This document shows positions 7,654 through 17,759 of a stretch of DNA of 64,000 nt, piece after piece. Each line of letters begins with the position of its first letter. Within the stretch, counting starts at the first letter, position 1. This stretch comes from Euzebya rosea. GTDB taxonomy: Bacteria; Actinomycetota; Nitriliruptoria; Euzebyales; Euzebyaceae. Both the position numbers and the translations under genes were made by a program. A model generated the notes under the pieces. The model ran no database searches and had not been told where the DNA came from. It was given only the letters and a program-made list of their open reading frames with translations. Location of the stretch: assembly GCF_003073135.1 (NCBI RefSeq), contig NZ_PGDQ01000002.1:186001-250000 (forward strand). Reading direction: 5' to 3'.

Positions 7654-8841
7654 GTGGCCCACATGCCTGACTCGTTCGACCTCGCCGACGTCCGCTCCCG
7701 CTTCCCTGCCCTGCAGGTCGACCCCGCCGCCGTCCACGTCGACGCCCCGGGCGGTACCCAGATGGTGGACGTCTCCCTGGACGCCATGCGGGACGCCGCC
7801 ATCCGGCTGAACGCCAACCAGCACGCCCCCTTCCGGGCCAGCGCCCAGGTCGACGCGCTCACCGATCGCGCCCGGGCGACGTTCGGGGCGTTCCTCGGCA
7901 GCGAACCCGAGGGCATCGTCTTCGGGGCCAACATGACGACGTTGGCCTTCCATCTCTCCCATGCCCTCGACGAGGTGCTGTCCACCGGCGGTGACATCGT
8001 CTGCACGCGGCTGGACCACGACGCCAACGTCGCGCCATGGCAGGGACTTGCCGAGAGGACCGGATCGACCGTCCGGTTCGTCGACATCACCGACGACGGC
8101 CGCATCGACGTCGACTCGATCACCGCCGCGGTGACGCCGCGGACCAAGCTGATCACCTTCCCGCTGGCCTCCAACGCCTTCGGCACGATCGTCGACCCGG
8201 CCCCGTTCGTCGAGGCCGCCCGGCGGGTCGGGGCACTCACGATCATGGATGCCGTCCACGGCGCCCCGCACGTGACCATCGACCGGCGGGCGCTCGGTGT
8301 GGACGTCGTCTTCTGCTCGCCCTACAAGTTCTTCGGCCCCCACCACGGCGTCATGGCCGCCGACCCGGCGCTGCTGGCACGCCTCAGCCCCGACAAGGTC
8401 CGCCCGAGCCCCGAGACCGGTCCCGAGCGGTGGCAGACCGGCACCGCGAGCTTCGAGCACATCGCGGCGTCGACCGCTGCCGTGGACTACATGGTCGACG
8501 AGATCGGCATGGACGCCATCGCGGCCCACGAGCGGGAGCTGGCCGAGCGGTTCCTGTCGGGCCTGGCCCAGCGGCCGGCCTGGACGCTGCACGGCCCCGC
8601 CGACGTGGACGGGCGCACCCCGACCTTCGCGATCACCCACGAGACGCTGGACCCGGCCAAGGTCGCGTCGGGCCTCGGCGATCGCGGCATCCGCGTGTTC
8701 GCCGGCCACTACTACGCCATCGAGCCGATGCGGGCCACGCGACTGCTCGACACCGGCGGCGCCGTCAGGGTCGGCTTCGTGCACTACCACGGCCCCGACG
8801 ACGTCGACCGAGTCCTGGCCGCCCTCGACGAGCTGGGCTAG
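7654..8841 (+). CDS. Cysteine desulfurase-like class-V aminotransferase
   Basis: 395 residues, ATG. This is a PLP enzyme of the SufS/CsdA fold, closest in style to the cysteine desulfurase-like subfamily TIGR01976. Seen: APGGTQ near the N-terminus, a QHAPF segment, DAVHGAPH (the Asp/His that hold the cofactor ring) and SPYKFFGPH with Lys225 as the likely Schiff-base lysine. The mobile active-site cysteine loop of true desulfurases is not evident, so sulfur transfer should not be assumed. It follows the metal ATPase by 15 bases and is followed by a pirin-like gene 10 bases later, suggesting one transcript. Confidence 0.86.
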   Translation: MAHMPDSFDLADVRSRFPALQVDPAAVHVDAPGGTQMVDVSLDAMRDAAIRLNANQHAPFRASAQVDALTDRARATFGAFLGSEPEGIVFGANMTTLAFHLSHALDEVLSTGGDIVCTRLDHDANVAPWQGLAERTGSTVRFVDITDDGRIDVDSITAAVTPRTKLITFPLASNAFGTIVDPAPFVEAARRVGALTIMDAVHGAPHVTIDRRALGVDVVFCSPYKFFGPHHGVMAADPALLARLSPDKVRPSPETGPERWQTGTASFEHIAASTAAVDYMVDEIGMDAIAAHERELAERFLSGLAQRPAWTLHGPADVDGRTPTFAITHETLDPAKVASGLGDRGIRVFAGHYYAIEPMRATRLLDTGGAVRVGFVHYHGPDDVDRVLAALDELG

Positions 8842-8851
8842 GTCCACCGTC

Positions 8852-9787
8852 GTGGCCGGGCCGCTGGATCGCCTGCGTCGCGTGATCGGGCGATCCACCG
8901 GGGCCGACGGCCAGCCCGAGTGGCCCCGGGCCACCGGCCCGTCGACGGTCGTGGAGGTGCTGGGCAGCGGACGCTGGGCCGACCAGGCGGGTCGTGACGA
9001 GTTCGACCTGGTGCCGCTGGAGGGACACGACCATCTCGGCACGCTGCTGTCGGTCCGCCACACCGGCCCGTCGCTGCGCCGCCCGGGCGACCTCGCTGCC
9101 CCGGTCGACGAACCGCTGCACCGCATCGCGGAGCTGACCGTCGTGTCGGCCGGTGCGCTGGAGCACCGCGACTCCCTCGGGCATCGGGGCACCCTCGCCG
9201 CCCCCGCGCGCAGGATCGTCTCGGCCGGCGCCGGCATCATCAGCGAGATCGGCCCGGAACGGCACCTGCGACGTGACGGTGGCGCGCTCGACGTGTTGAC
9301 CGTCCGCTGGGCCCAGCGGGCAGCGGTGACCCCGACGGTCAGGGTGGTGGACCCTCCGCCTGCCAGGCGGCAGGGACGCAGCGCGATCGACGTGCTGCTG
9401 GGCACCCCCGACGGGGCGCCCACGTCCGCTGGCCTGCTCGCCGTCCGTCTGACCGTCGCCGCAGGGGCCACCGTCGACCTCGCGGTGCCCGACGACGGCG
9501 ACGTGATCATCGTCGTGATCGAGGGCGATGCCCTGGTGGGCGACGCCCTCGTGACAGTCCGCACCGGCGAGGTTGCCCGGCGGGTGGACCACGGCACACG
9601 GTTGTCCGTGGCCACCATGCTGGAGGGCAACGAGGCGACCGACGTGCTGGTGCTCGCTGCGCCGTCGCCGTCGTCCGCCTGGGTCCACGAACGCGGCCTC
9701 GTCGCCGACGACGCCGTCGACCTCGCCGACGTTCGCAGGCGGTCCGTCGACGGCAGCTTCGGACGGCTGCCGCGCATGGACGGCTGA
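8852..9787 (+). CDS. Divergent pirin-like cupin protein
   Basis: 311 residues from GTG at 8852, the first in-frame start after the previous stop; the longer open frame is a shadow of the upstream gene. The central part reads [13 protein letters not shown]...[11 protein letters not shown], close to the pirin signature H-x-D-S-x-G...AGxGIxHxE. The first metal-binding motif (HPHRGF) is replaced and the late His is Ile-Ser, so a normal pirin iron site is doubtful. A second cupin-like half (~175-285) follows with strand-rich sequence. Pirins act as redox or quercetinase-like proteins; function here is unknown. Confidence 0.65.
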   Translation: MAGPLDRLRRVIGRSTGADGQPEWPRATGPSTVVEVLGSGRWADQAGRDEFDLVPLEGHDHLGTLLSVRHTGPSLRRPGDLAAPVDEPLHRIAELTVVSAGALEHRDSLGHRGTLAAPARRIVSAGAGIISEIGPERHLRRDGGALDVLTVRWAQRAAVTPTVRVVDPPPARRQGRSAIDVLLGTPDGAPTSAGLLAVRLTVAAGATVDLAVPDDGDVIIVVIEGDALVGDALVTVRTGEVARRVDHGTRLSVATMLEGNEATDVLVLAAPSPSSAWVHERGLVADDAVDLADVRRRSVDGSFGRLPRMDG

Positions 9788-9869
9788 GGGGTACGGCAGC
9801 CGGACGGGTGCCCTCGGCAGGACCCCGGGGCGGTCCGCGCCGAGCAGCGGGATCCGGCATGATCGACCC

Positions 9870-11510
<1,641 letters not shown>

Positions 11511-11556
11511 CCACGACGCCGCGCGACGGTGCACCCTCCGGCGCTATCGTGCGTCC

Positions 11557-12513
11557 ATGGACGACACGGTGGGGTGGCTGCTGGACTCCGATCCTGCGTT
11601 GCGCTGGCAGGTCGAACGCGACCTGCTGCACGCCCCGGACGACGTGTGGCAGGCGACTCGTGCCAAGGTGGCGACCGAGGGGTTCGGCGCCCGGTTGCTG
11701 GCGCTGCAGGATCCCGACGGCCAGTGGGCCGGTGGGGCGTACTTCCCCGCCGACTTCGACTTCGAGGGCCCCGAGGCCACCGACGACGCCGGGCAACCGT
11801 GGACCGCGACCACCTGGAGCCTCACCGCGCTGCGCGAGTGGGGACTCGACGCGTCGGTCCTGGCCGGTACCGTCGAGCTGCTCGACGCCAACAGCCGCTG
11901 GGAGTACGACGACCTGCCCTACTGGGGCGGCGAGGTCGACTGCTGCATCAACGCCCTGGTGCTCGCCAACGGGGCATGGCTCGGTGCGGACGTAGCGGCG
12001 ATGCTGGAGTGGTTCGACGAGCACCGGATGGACGACGGGGGCTGGAACTGCGGCTGGGTGGACGGATCGGTGCGGTCCTCCGTCCACTCGACCCTGAACA
12101 CCCTGAAGGGCCTCGTGGCGTACGAGGCCATCACGGGTCGATCCACCAAGGACCTCCGGCAGCCCGGAGAGGACTACCTCCTCGACCGCGGCCTCTACCG
12201 ACGCCTGACGACCGGTGAGCCCGTCGGCCCGTGGGCGCTGGCCCTCGTGCATCCCGCCCGCTGGATCCACAACGTGCTGAGCGCCGCGGAGTGCGTCCGT
12301 GAGGCGTCGTTGCTCGACGGCACACCGCCCGACCCCCGCATCGCCGACGCCATCGCCCGCATCCGCGAGCAGCGTCAACCCGACGGCACCTGGCTGCAGG
12401 CCCGGCGGCATCCCGGTCGGGTGTGGTTCGAGGTCGACGTGCCGGCCGGTGAACCCTCCAGATGGCTCACCATGTCCGCCATGCGCGTGCTCGACTGGTG
12501 GGACGGCCGATGA
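11557..12513 (+). CDS. Prenyltransferase/squalene-cyclase-like alpha/alpha-barrel protein, function unknown
   Basis: 318 residues, ATG. The sequence has repeated helical hairpins with DGGWNCG, DPDGQWAGGAYF and QPDGTWLQ motifs, the QW-like pattern of the alpha/alpha toroid fold shared by terpene cyclases and prenyltransferase beta subunits. The cyclase DXDD acid is absent and the protein is half the length of squalene-hopene cyclase, so enzymatic cyclisation is unlikely. Similar short proteins are common in actinobacteria without known function. It stands 46 bases after pgm on the same strand. Confidence 0.75.
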   Translation: MDDTVGWLLDSDPALRWQVERDLLHAPDDVWQATRAKVATEGFGARLLALQDPDGQWAGGAYFPADFDFEGPEATDDAGQPWTATTWSLTALREWGLDASVLAGTVELLDANSRWEYDDLPYWGGEVDCCINALVLANGAWLGADVAAMLEWFDEHRMDDGGWNCGWVDGSVRSSVHSTLNTLKGLVAYEAITGRSTKDLRQPGEDYLLDRGLYRRLTTGEPVGPWALALVHPARWIHNVLSAAECVREASLLDGTPPDPRIADAIARIREQRQPDGTWLQARRHPGRVWFEVDVPAGEPSRWLTMSAMRVLDWWDGR

Positions 12514-12521
12514 CCGGGAGC

Positions 12522-12595
12522 TGGAGCGGGTGAGGGGAATCGAACCCCTGTAGCTAGCTTGGAAGGCTAGGGTTCTACCATTGAACTACACCCGC
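12522..12595 (-). tRNA. tRNA-Gly(TCC)
   Basis: The reverse strand reads acceptor GCGGGTG pairing with CACCCGC, D-arm GTTC/GAAC, anticodon loop CTTCCAA (TCC), T-arm AGGGG-TTCGATT-CCCCT, discriminator T, and encoded CCA. Confidence 0.95.
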
Positions 12596-12758
12596 GGGGG
12601 AGGGGAGTGTAGCGCGTCGGCGGGCGCGGGCCGAACGCTGGCCGACGGGGGGTTTCGCATCCTTCCGGTTGCCGTATCGACAGGTCTGGTTTGGCAATGT
12701 CGGTTTCCAGACATCCTCTGCCCAACCGGGTACGAACCTGAAAGGGCGGGACGCCTCG

Positions 12759-13505
12759 ATGGCAAAGGGAAAGACGAGACCTATGGAAGAACTGACGCGC
12801 CGGCACGCGATGTGGATCGCACGGGCCATGGCCCGCACCGACGGCAGTCCGCTGACGGCCAACGACATCGTCGCGCTCGAGGAGGCCTGTGTCCCCCGCC
12901 GTGTCGAGGCCGGCGAGGTGCTGATCGCCAGCGGCGACGTCGTCGACGAGGTCCACATCGTCCGCGACGGGGCGGTGCACCTGACCGTGCGCAACCCCAC
13001 GCTGGGCCGCCAGACCATCGGCCTGGTCGAGCCGGGCGGCGTCATCGGTGACGTCGCGGTGTTCCTCGGCCACACGATGCCCTTCGACGCCATCGCCGAC
13101 AGCGACACCACGGTGCTGACGATCACCCGCGAACGGCTGCTGCAGCTCCTCGCCGGGTCCCCCTCGTTGTCCCTGCGCTGGATCACCTCGGTGTCCAAGC
13201 GCCACGACGAGATCCAGCGCCGTCTGGTCACGCTGCTGACCAAGGACCTGTCCGCCCAGATCGCCACGCTGCTCATGGATCACCGGGTCGAGGAGGACGG
13301 CGCCTGGATGGTCAAGATGCCGCACCAGACCATCGCCCACCTGCTCGGCGCCCGGCGCCAGTCCGTCAGCCGGGTCCTCGGCCAGATGCGGCGGGCCGGC
13401 CTGGTCCGCTCCCGCTACGGCGCCGTGGAGATCCTCGACCTCAACGGGGTTGCCGAGGCCGCCGGCCTGGACGACCTCGACATCGAGATCGGCCTCCCCG
13501 ACTAG
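12759..13505 (+). CDS. Crp/Fnr-family transcriptional regulator
   Basis: 248 residues from ATG at 12759, preceded by AAAGGG; a start at 12669 is open but less likely. The cyclic-nucleotide-binding-type beta barrel spans ~20-125 (AGEVLIASGDVVDEVHIVRDG, then a GDVAVFLG phosphate-cassette-like stretch without the RA of classical cAMP binders). A long dimerisation helix follows, then a winged helix (TIAHLLGARRQSVSRVLGQM) near 185-210. No Fnr-type cysteine cluster is seen. The ligand is unknown. A dyad GTCTGG-N17-CCAGAC at 12684-12712 upstream could be an autoregulatory site. Confidence 0.9.
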   Translation: MAKGKTRPMEELTRRHAMWIARAMARTDGSPLTANDIVALEEACVPRRVEAGEVLIASGDVVDEVHIVRDGAVHLTVRNPTLGRQTIGLVEPGGVIGDVAVFLGHTMPFDAIADSDTTVLTITRERLLQLLAGSPSLSLRWITSVSKRHDEIQRRLVTLLTKDLSAQIATLLMDHRVEEDGAWMVKMPHQTIAHLLGARRQSVSRVLGQMRRAGLVRSRYGAVEILDLNGVAEAAGLDDLDIEIGLPD

Positions 13506-13522
13506 CTTCCGCCACCCCTCGT

Positions 13523-13563
13523 GCGACGTCCCGGTCCCCTCGGCCGGGACGTCGCCAAGTTTT
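13523..13563 (+). terminator. Intrinsic terminator after the Crp/Fnr gene
   Basis: A perfect 12-bp stem (GCGACGTCCCGG with CCGGGACGTCGC), a 9-base loop, then CAAGTTTT. It lies 18 bases past the stop and insulates the regulator from the tRNA-Pro island that begins at 13576. Confidence 0.88.
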
Positions 13564-13575
13564 GGTGGTGTCCAG

Positions 13576-13621
13576 CCAACGGGAAAGTCGGGACGGCCGG
13601 ATTCGAACCGGCGACCCCCGC
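13576..13621. repeat. Distal att copy of the tRNA-Pro island
   Basis: These 46 bp are identical to 23338-23383, that is the T-arm, acceptor 3' strand and 12 bases beyond the tRNA-Pro gene. To the right the sequence leaves tRNA homology at once. The inner 35 bp (13587-13621) also match 23240-23274. Confidence 0.92.
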
Positions 13622-14127
13622 GGGAAAACCGCAGTTCAGAGGTGCTTTGAGGTCACCACGTTGACCCTTGGATGCCTGGTGTCTAGCGGAGAACAGATCG
13701 TCTATCGAGGTCCCAACCTAGTCCCAGATCCGGTCGTCTACGAATGATTGTGGTGACCTTCTGGTGGGGTCGGGCGGACTCACTCCCATGCAGCACGGAG
13801 AGGGCTGGGAGTGGTTCGGCTGACCTGCGGCGACTCGCGCAACGGGAGTGGCAGTCCACGTCGGCTACCTCGCTGGACGCGATGACGGCCCATGGCGTCG
13901 TCGCTCGTCGATCAAGTCCATCCGGACCTCCACGTTCTTGGCAGCGAGCCATCGGTGCGGAGCCGGCACGGTGTACGAGGGGTCCCGTCGAGGATCCGAG
14001 TCGTCGGCCATGCCTGAGACGCCTACATCATCGTCGATGTCGGGGCTACAACGGAACACTTGACGGCCGAAGAGGAGTTCGAGAGCAGCACGCCAAACCG
14101 CGCCAGGGGCCCGTTGGGCAACGCAAG
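13622..14127. other. Left end of the tRNA-Pro island, no intact gene
   Basis: Several short open frames exist, but none keeps protein character over its length. Parts of the right half read plausibly as transposase-like fragments in shifting frames and probably belong to the decayed IS110 element that follows. Nothing else was recognised. Confidence 0.4.
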
Positions 14128-14461
14128 GGCCGCGGCCGGCTACTACGTCTTGTGATCAACCCGCTCGCGGTGTCGCGCTACCGCGACCGCCACGCCGTGT
14201 TGTCCGGGGCCCAAGCCCGATCCGGGTGCTGCGAGGGTGCTGGCCGACAAGGTCCGTACCGGCCGGCACAAGCATTGGCCCGTCGCTGGTGACAGCCCTG
14301 ATGCCGAGGCATTGAAGGTCATCGCCCGCGACCGGAGACGCTGATCTGGACACTCGCCCGCCACCAACACCATCCGTTGGGTCCTGCGCGAATACCATCC
14401 AGTAGCACTCGGAGGCATCCAATGCCCTCGCCCAGACGTCCTCGTTGCGTACCTACAGTGC
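14128..14461 (+). pseudogene. IS110-family transposase relic
   Basis: In changing frames the plus strand codes for AAGYYV, INPLAVSRYRDRHAV, ARVLADKVRTGRHKHWPVAGDS, AEALKVIARD, TLIWT and LREYHPVAL. These match in order the middle of IS110-type transposases (DEDD fold). At least two frameshifts and missing N- and C-terminal parts make it dead. The ends of the original element could not be found, as expected for IS110, which lacks terminal inverted repeats. Confidence 0.75.
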
Positions 14462-14520
14462 CAATTGCACGCCACAGTGGTGCAACGTGGAGTGGATAGT
14501 AGTTGCGACACATCCCCTAG

Positions 14521-15189
14521 TTAGGCCACAACTTCAAGGTTGTGCCGTCTATAGTTCGTCGTATCTCCGTCCGCAAAGCTGACCTGGGCCAGTGGCGCGC
14601 CTGCGACAACTTCAACTAGTTTGATCCACTTTCGCGTTGAGCGGTCGACGGTGTAGATCAGCGACCCGTGTTTGGTCTGACGAATCCGCCATCCGTAGGT
14701 GGGTAGTTGCTCGGCATCGACTTCATCCACGAATACAGTCAGACCGGATTGAACGTGAAGTGGCACGACGAAGCCGCCCCATAGGTCGCGGAGTGGTTCC
14801 AATAGGGGTATGCGGTCTAGCGGTACTACTGGTCCCCAGTGGCAGTCCTTTCTGCTATTGCACCTCCGGCAGGCTGGCCGAAGGTTTGCCGGCCACAGCG
14901 TCCCACCTTTGCTGACCGGTTTGACGTGGTCCATGGTGTCGGCGTCGTTCCTGCAGATGTAGCACTTTCCCCCGTAATAATCGAAGCGGGATTGGATAGC
15001 CCTAGCATCGGCCATGCCACCGTTCGCACGTTCCCGTTCCCGTCGGCGACGATACTTCTCGCGCGAGGCGTGTTTATCGCAGCGGAACTCCCCGTAACTT
15101 CTTCCGATGGCGCGGCCGTAACAGTCAGACTCTACGCACGCGAAGGTCTCAATCAGTCCCACTTCGGTAAGTTCGGACAACCATGCCAT
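14521..15189 (-). CDS. HNH endonuclease with AP2-like C-terminal segment
   Basis: 222 residues, ATG. N-terminal Cys pairs (CVESDC and a later CDKH) hint at a small zinc site. A basic region ~42-55 is followed by a complete HNH domain at ~72-115: CYICR, TMDHVKPVSKGG with D87-H88, N102 and CRRCNSRKD. The last 75 residues (VDEVDAEQLPTYGWRI ... NYRRHNLEVV) resemble the AP2/HNH-type DNA-recognition module seen in phage homing enzymes. It lies 58 bases downstream of the PD-(D/E)XK gene on the same strand and shares its lower GC, so it may be part of that operon. Alternative: an independent homing-type endonuclease. Confidence 0.8.
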   Translation of the reverse strand: MAWLSELTEVGLIETFACVESDCYGRAIGRSYGEFRCDKHASREKYRRRRERERANGGMADARAIQSRFDYYGGKCYICRNDADTMDHVKPVSKGGTLWPANLRPACRRCNSRKDCHWGPVVPLDRIPLLEPLRDLWGGFVVPLHVQSGLTVFVDEVDAEQLPTYGWRIRQTKHGSLIYTVDRSTRKWIKLVEVVAGAPLAQVSFADGDTTNYRRHNLEVVA

Positions 15190-15247
15190 AGCTGCTCTCC
15201 AGGGTCGTTCCCGTATTAGATCGAACTGTCCCTAGTCACATCTTGCG

Positions 15248-16204
15248 CTACGGCAGTAGTTGCACACGGCTCAAAACCACGGGTTGCTGTGGCTTCTGCA
15301 CGCTCGCCGAGGGCAGTGGAGCGACCTGGACATCGATCAAGAACGCGGTTATACCGGCCGTGTGAAGACGCGATGGCCAACCAGAGTCAGAGTCATCCGT
15401 GGGCAGTTCCAGTCTGCGGTCACTCAGGTTGAAGATAACGAGATAGGCTTCGTTCTTGCCATAGTCATCGGCATAGCGGACCGCTTGGTTGAGTCCCTTG
15501 GCCAAGTAGGCTGCGCCATAGCTGTCGTTATTGAACAGCTTGACCTCACAGACGAGTGGATCTTCGTCCGTTTCAATATTGGCGACGACATCTGCCTTTC
15601 CAGACGCGCTGGCCGGCTGGGAATACGGATAGTCGATGCCTTGATCAAATAGGAACTTGCGAAGGTCCCGATCGAGGATCGCCTCACCGCGCACGCTGCC
15701 CTCATTGTAGGCCTCCCATAGCCTCTCATGCTCAAACCACTGAACACGTCGGCGATATCGCTCTAGGGTGTAGAGGACGTCCGTTTCAGCAGCCAGTCGT
15801 TCCTGCAAGTACTCGATTAGTGGCTCCACAACAGCACTGGTGAAGTCTCTGATCGCATCGTCCATGTTTCTGACGTACGTGAGGTCCATTGGGATCCGGA
15901 ACCCTTGTGCCCCCGCCCTCGCGGTCTCTTGTACGAGCCACCACGCGATCTTGGCAAAACCGGCTTCACTATCCGGGTAGGCAAGCCCACGACCATCCCT
16001 ACCCTTATGCTGCTCATACCACTGTGCAGCGTCTACCTCTGGCGTCGACCTATCTACCGTGCCGAGAATGCTCGTCAGCGCCGGTTGAGTCTCGATCCAA
16101 TCGACGAAGTACTTGGCCTGGAAACCGTAGGAATCGTAGCTCGTCTTGTACAGACGTCGGTACTTCTCCTGTAACCGTACCTGAAGCCCCTCATTGAAGC
16201 GCAT
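15248..16204 (-). CDS. PD-(D/E)XK nuclease-fold protein, putative defence effector
   Basis: 318 residues, ATG overlapping the stop of the upstream gene (TAATG). The N-terminal ~160 residues are helical and unrecognised (it begins MRFNEGLQVRLQEKYRRLYK). The C-terminal part has a textbook restriction-fold site: E173 in an alpha helix, D205 after SGKA, E220-V-K222 on the next strand, and Q240 in GLNQAVRYADDY. The final 60 residues are beta-rich. No methyltransferase or ATPase partner is seen; its direct partners are a cysteine-rich zinc-ribbon protein and an HNH enzyme. Nuclease activity is expected from the intact motif. A role in phage or plasmid restriction is inferred from the island context. 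Confidence 0.82.
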   Translation of the reverse strand: MRFNEGLQVRLQEKYRRLYKTSYDSYGFQAKYFVDWIETQPALTSILGTVDRSTPEVDAAQWYEQHKGRDGRGLAYPDSEAGFAKIAWWLVQETARAGAQGFRIPMDLTYVRNMDDAIRDFTSAVVEPLIEYLQERLAAETDVLYTLERYRRRVQWFEHERLWEAYNEGSVRGEAILDRDLRKFLFDQGIDYPYSQPASASGKADVVANIETDEDPLVCEVKLFNNDSYGAAYLAKGLNQAVRYADDYGKNEAYLVIFNLSDRRLELPTDDSDSGWPSRLHTAGITAFLIDVQVAPLPSASVQKPQQPVVLSRVQLLP

Positions 16205-16455
16205 TAGAACATCCCGCCCAGGTTCTGATTCAGCTTGTCAATTGACTTGTGAAGGTCGGCTACGGCACTGTCGATCGCCTGCAGAGGGCCTGAGACATCA
16301 GCACGCCCCTCGCTCAGCTGGATGCGTACCCGGCAGCACGGGCACCAGGGATACACCTGACATGTGACATCAACCATCTCAATGTCGAATTCATATCCGC
16401 ACCGCGGACACGGCACGGGAACCAGTGTCTGCTCCAAGTCGTTGCTGAGAGTCAT
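16204..16455 (-). CDS. Small cysteine-rich zinc-ribbon protein with C-terminal helix
   Basis: 83 residues from ATG at 16455, which has a near-perfect AGGAGGT seven bases upstream; this decides against the longer open frame. Seen: C16xxC19, then C32, C38, C40 and C41, a treble-clef or ribbon-like zinc site, and a helix ~57-80 (IDSAVADLHKSIDKLNQNLG) of coiled-coil type. The TAA overlaps the ATG of the PD-(D/E)XK gene, so the two products are probably made in fixed ratio and may bind each other. It could be a DNA-recognition or regulatory subunit, or an antitoxin-like partner. Confidence 0.75.
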   Translation of the reverse strand: MTLSNDLEQTLVPVPCPRCGYEFDIEMVDVTCQVYPWCPCCRVRIQLSEGRADVSGPLQAIDSAVADLHKSIDKLNQNLGGMF

Positions 16456-16457
16456 GT

Positions 16458-16640
16458 TCAACCTCCTGTACTGGAAGCATAGAAGCGACCTGTGACACCC
16501 CGGGGTCGAGCGCGTAGTGCGGTGAGTTCCCACAGTTGCTCGTCCGGTGTTGGCGTACCTGCATGCTCCGGCTCCAAGCACCCCTCCTGATAGGACTGAG
16601 CGTGCGCCCGGTTGAGAGCCTGCCGACGTTTCTGAATCAT
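16458..16640 (-). CDS. Possible small protein upstream of the zinc-ribbon gene
   Basis: 60 residues (MIQKRRQALNRAHAQSYQEG...), ending two bases before the ATG of the zinc-ribbon gene and containing its ribosome-binding site. A GAGGA precedes the start. There is no recognised domain, and composition alone is not decisive. It may be the first gene of the nuclease operon or a chance open frame in its leader. Confidence 0.3.
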   Translation of the reverse strand: MIQKRRQALNRAHAQSYQEGCLEPEHAGTPTPDEQLWELTALRARPRGVTGRFYASSTGG

Positions 16641-16829
16641 CCAGTGTCCTCAGCCGAGCAGCCACGGCTGTGCGCGGAGCAGTGTCTCGTCGGTTCCCCA
16701 GTCACCATGCTGTGTCTGGTGGTGCATGACGACTGTCAGCCACGGGCCTGTACCAGGGCCGGACCAGACCCAAGACAGGCCATGTCCAGGGTTGCCTCTT
16801 CGCGCTGCTGCTGCTGACTCTGGCCTGCT
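16641..16829. other. Intergenic stretch between nuclease operon and CWB2 gene
   Basis: No gene is supported. The promoter of the leftward nuclease operon should lie here, but no clear consensus is visible. Confidence 0.4.
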
Positions 16830-17759
16830 CTATAGGCCGGCCGCCGCTGCGACGTCGGTGAGGACTTGGTCGCACACAGCAGCGGCGCCGCCCAAGGCAC
16901 CGACACGGTCAGGATCCAGACGACGAACCTCGTCCAGTACTGGTTGAGGCACCTGACCGCACGATGGCACCAGCAGGATCGGTCCACGGGTCAGCGACCC
17001 GGAGGAGATGGAGTCGGCGAACACGTCCTGGCGCGACAGATACACCTCGCTGGCCCCGTCGGGGAACTGGTACTGCGAGATGTCGACGGCGGTGTCGATG
17101 CGCGTAGGTCCTTCGAGACGGAACACGGGATCCACCTGGGCAGCCGGGGGAGGCGGTGGAGATGCCGGAGGCGGTGGTGTCGGCACGGGTCCGCCGGAGA
17201 GAGGGGTAGGGAGGCTGCTGCCGCGCTCTGACAGCACTGCCCCCGTCGTGTCAATGTCAAAGGCACCGTCGCCGATGTAGGCGAAGGATGTGGTGCCTGA
17301 TCGAAACGATGGGGCGTTGCCGACGCAGCCGGCGGCGAACCCGACGGCGCGGTACTGGTTGCCTTCTAGGCTGCCTGTCCCGGAGCAACTTGTGTACTCG
17401 GTGAGATCGACGATCTCGGCCTGGATCAAGCCGCCCTCAACGTCATACCGGAAGCGGTAGTCGGCCTCCGAGTCGCTGTCGGTGAAGATGTCGACCGACC
17501 AGTACGCCTGCCCTTCGATCCACACCGGATCGCTGCCGGGGTCGGTGGCCTGCTCGACATCGATACCGAAGCTTGGGCCGCCTGAGGCGTCCATCACAGC
17601 GCAGTACCTGCGAACTTCAGCCCGCGGATCGTCTTGGTCGTCCGGGTCTGTCACGCAGTCGGGTGTACCGGCCTGCTCGAACGACTGGCCTGCGGCGACG
17701 ACGGACGCGCCCCCGACAACAAGTAGTGCGGCGAGCAGCGCGATTGATGTCTTGCTCAT
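16830..17759 (-). CDS. Secreted protein with a C-terminal cell-wall-binding repeat (CWB2)
   Basis: 309 residues from ATG at 17759 with GGAGG upstream; the longer frame adds a non-credible N-terminus. Residues 1-23 are a signal peptide (MSKTSIALLAALLVVGG...). A middle domain ~30-190 with several Cys pairs is unrecognised. A Pro-rich linker (PPPPASPPPPP) leads to one CWB2-type unit: RLEGPTRIDTAVDIS, then VYLSRQDVFADSISSG, GPILLVP and VGALGG. CWB2 units usually occur in threes in Firmicutes and deep actinobacteria and bind wall polymers; a single copy is unusual. It is cargo of a mobilisable island, so a surface role in the recipient or in mating is possible. Confidence 0.85.
   Translation of the reverse strand: MSKTSIALLAALLVVGGASVVAAGQSFEQAGTPDCVTDPDDQDDPRAEVRRYCAVMDASGGPSFGIDVEQATDPGSDPVWIEGQAYWSVDIFTDSDSEADYRFRYDVEGGLIQAEIVDLTEYTSCSGTGSLEGNQYRAVGFAAGCVGNAPSFRSGTTSFAYIGDGAFDIDTTGAVLSERGSSLPTPLSGGPVPTPPPPASPPPPPAAQVDPVFRLEGPTRIDTAVDISQYQFPDGASEVYLSRQDVFADSISSGSLTRGPILLVPSCGQVPQPVLDEVRRLDPDRVGALGGAAAVCDQVLTDVAAAAGL

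Noticed and set aside
5584-9777. 1397-codon open frame on the minus strand opposite the metal ATPase, aminotransferase and pirin-like genes
   Set aside because: It runs antisense to three well-recognised genes and is full of Asp/Gly/Arg/His low-complexity sequence typical of GC-rich shadow frames.
13587-13650. Another tRNA gene at the left end of the island
   Set aside because: Only the 3' part matches tRNA-Pro; the following gcgggaaaaccgc dyad does not rebuild an anticodon arm.
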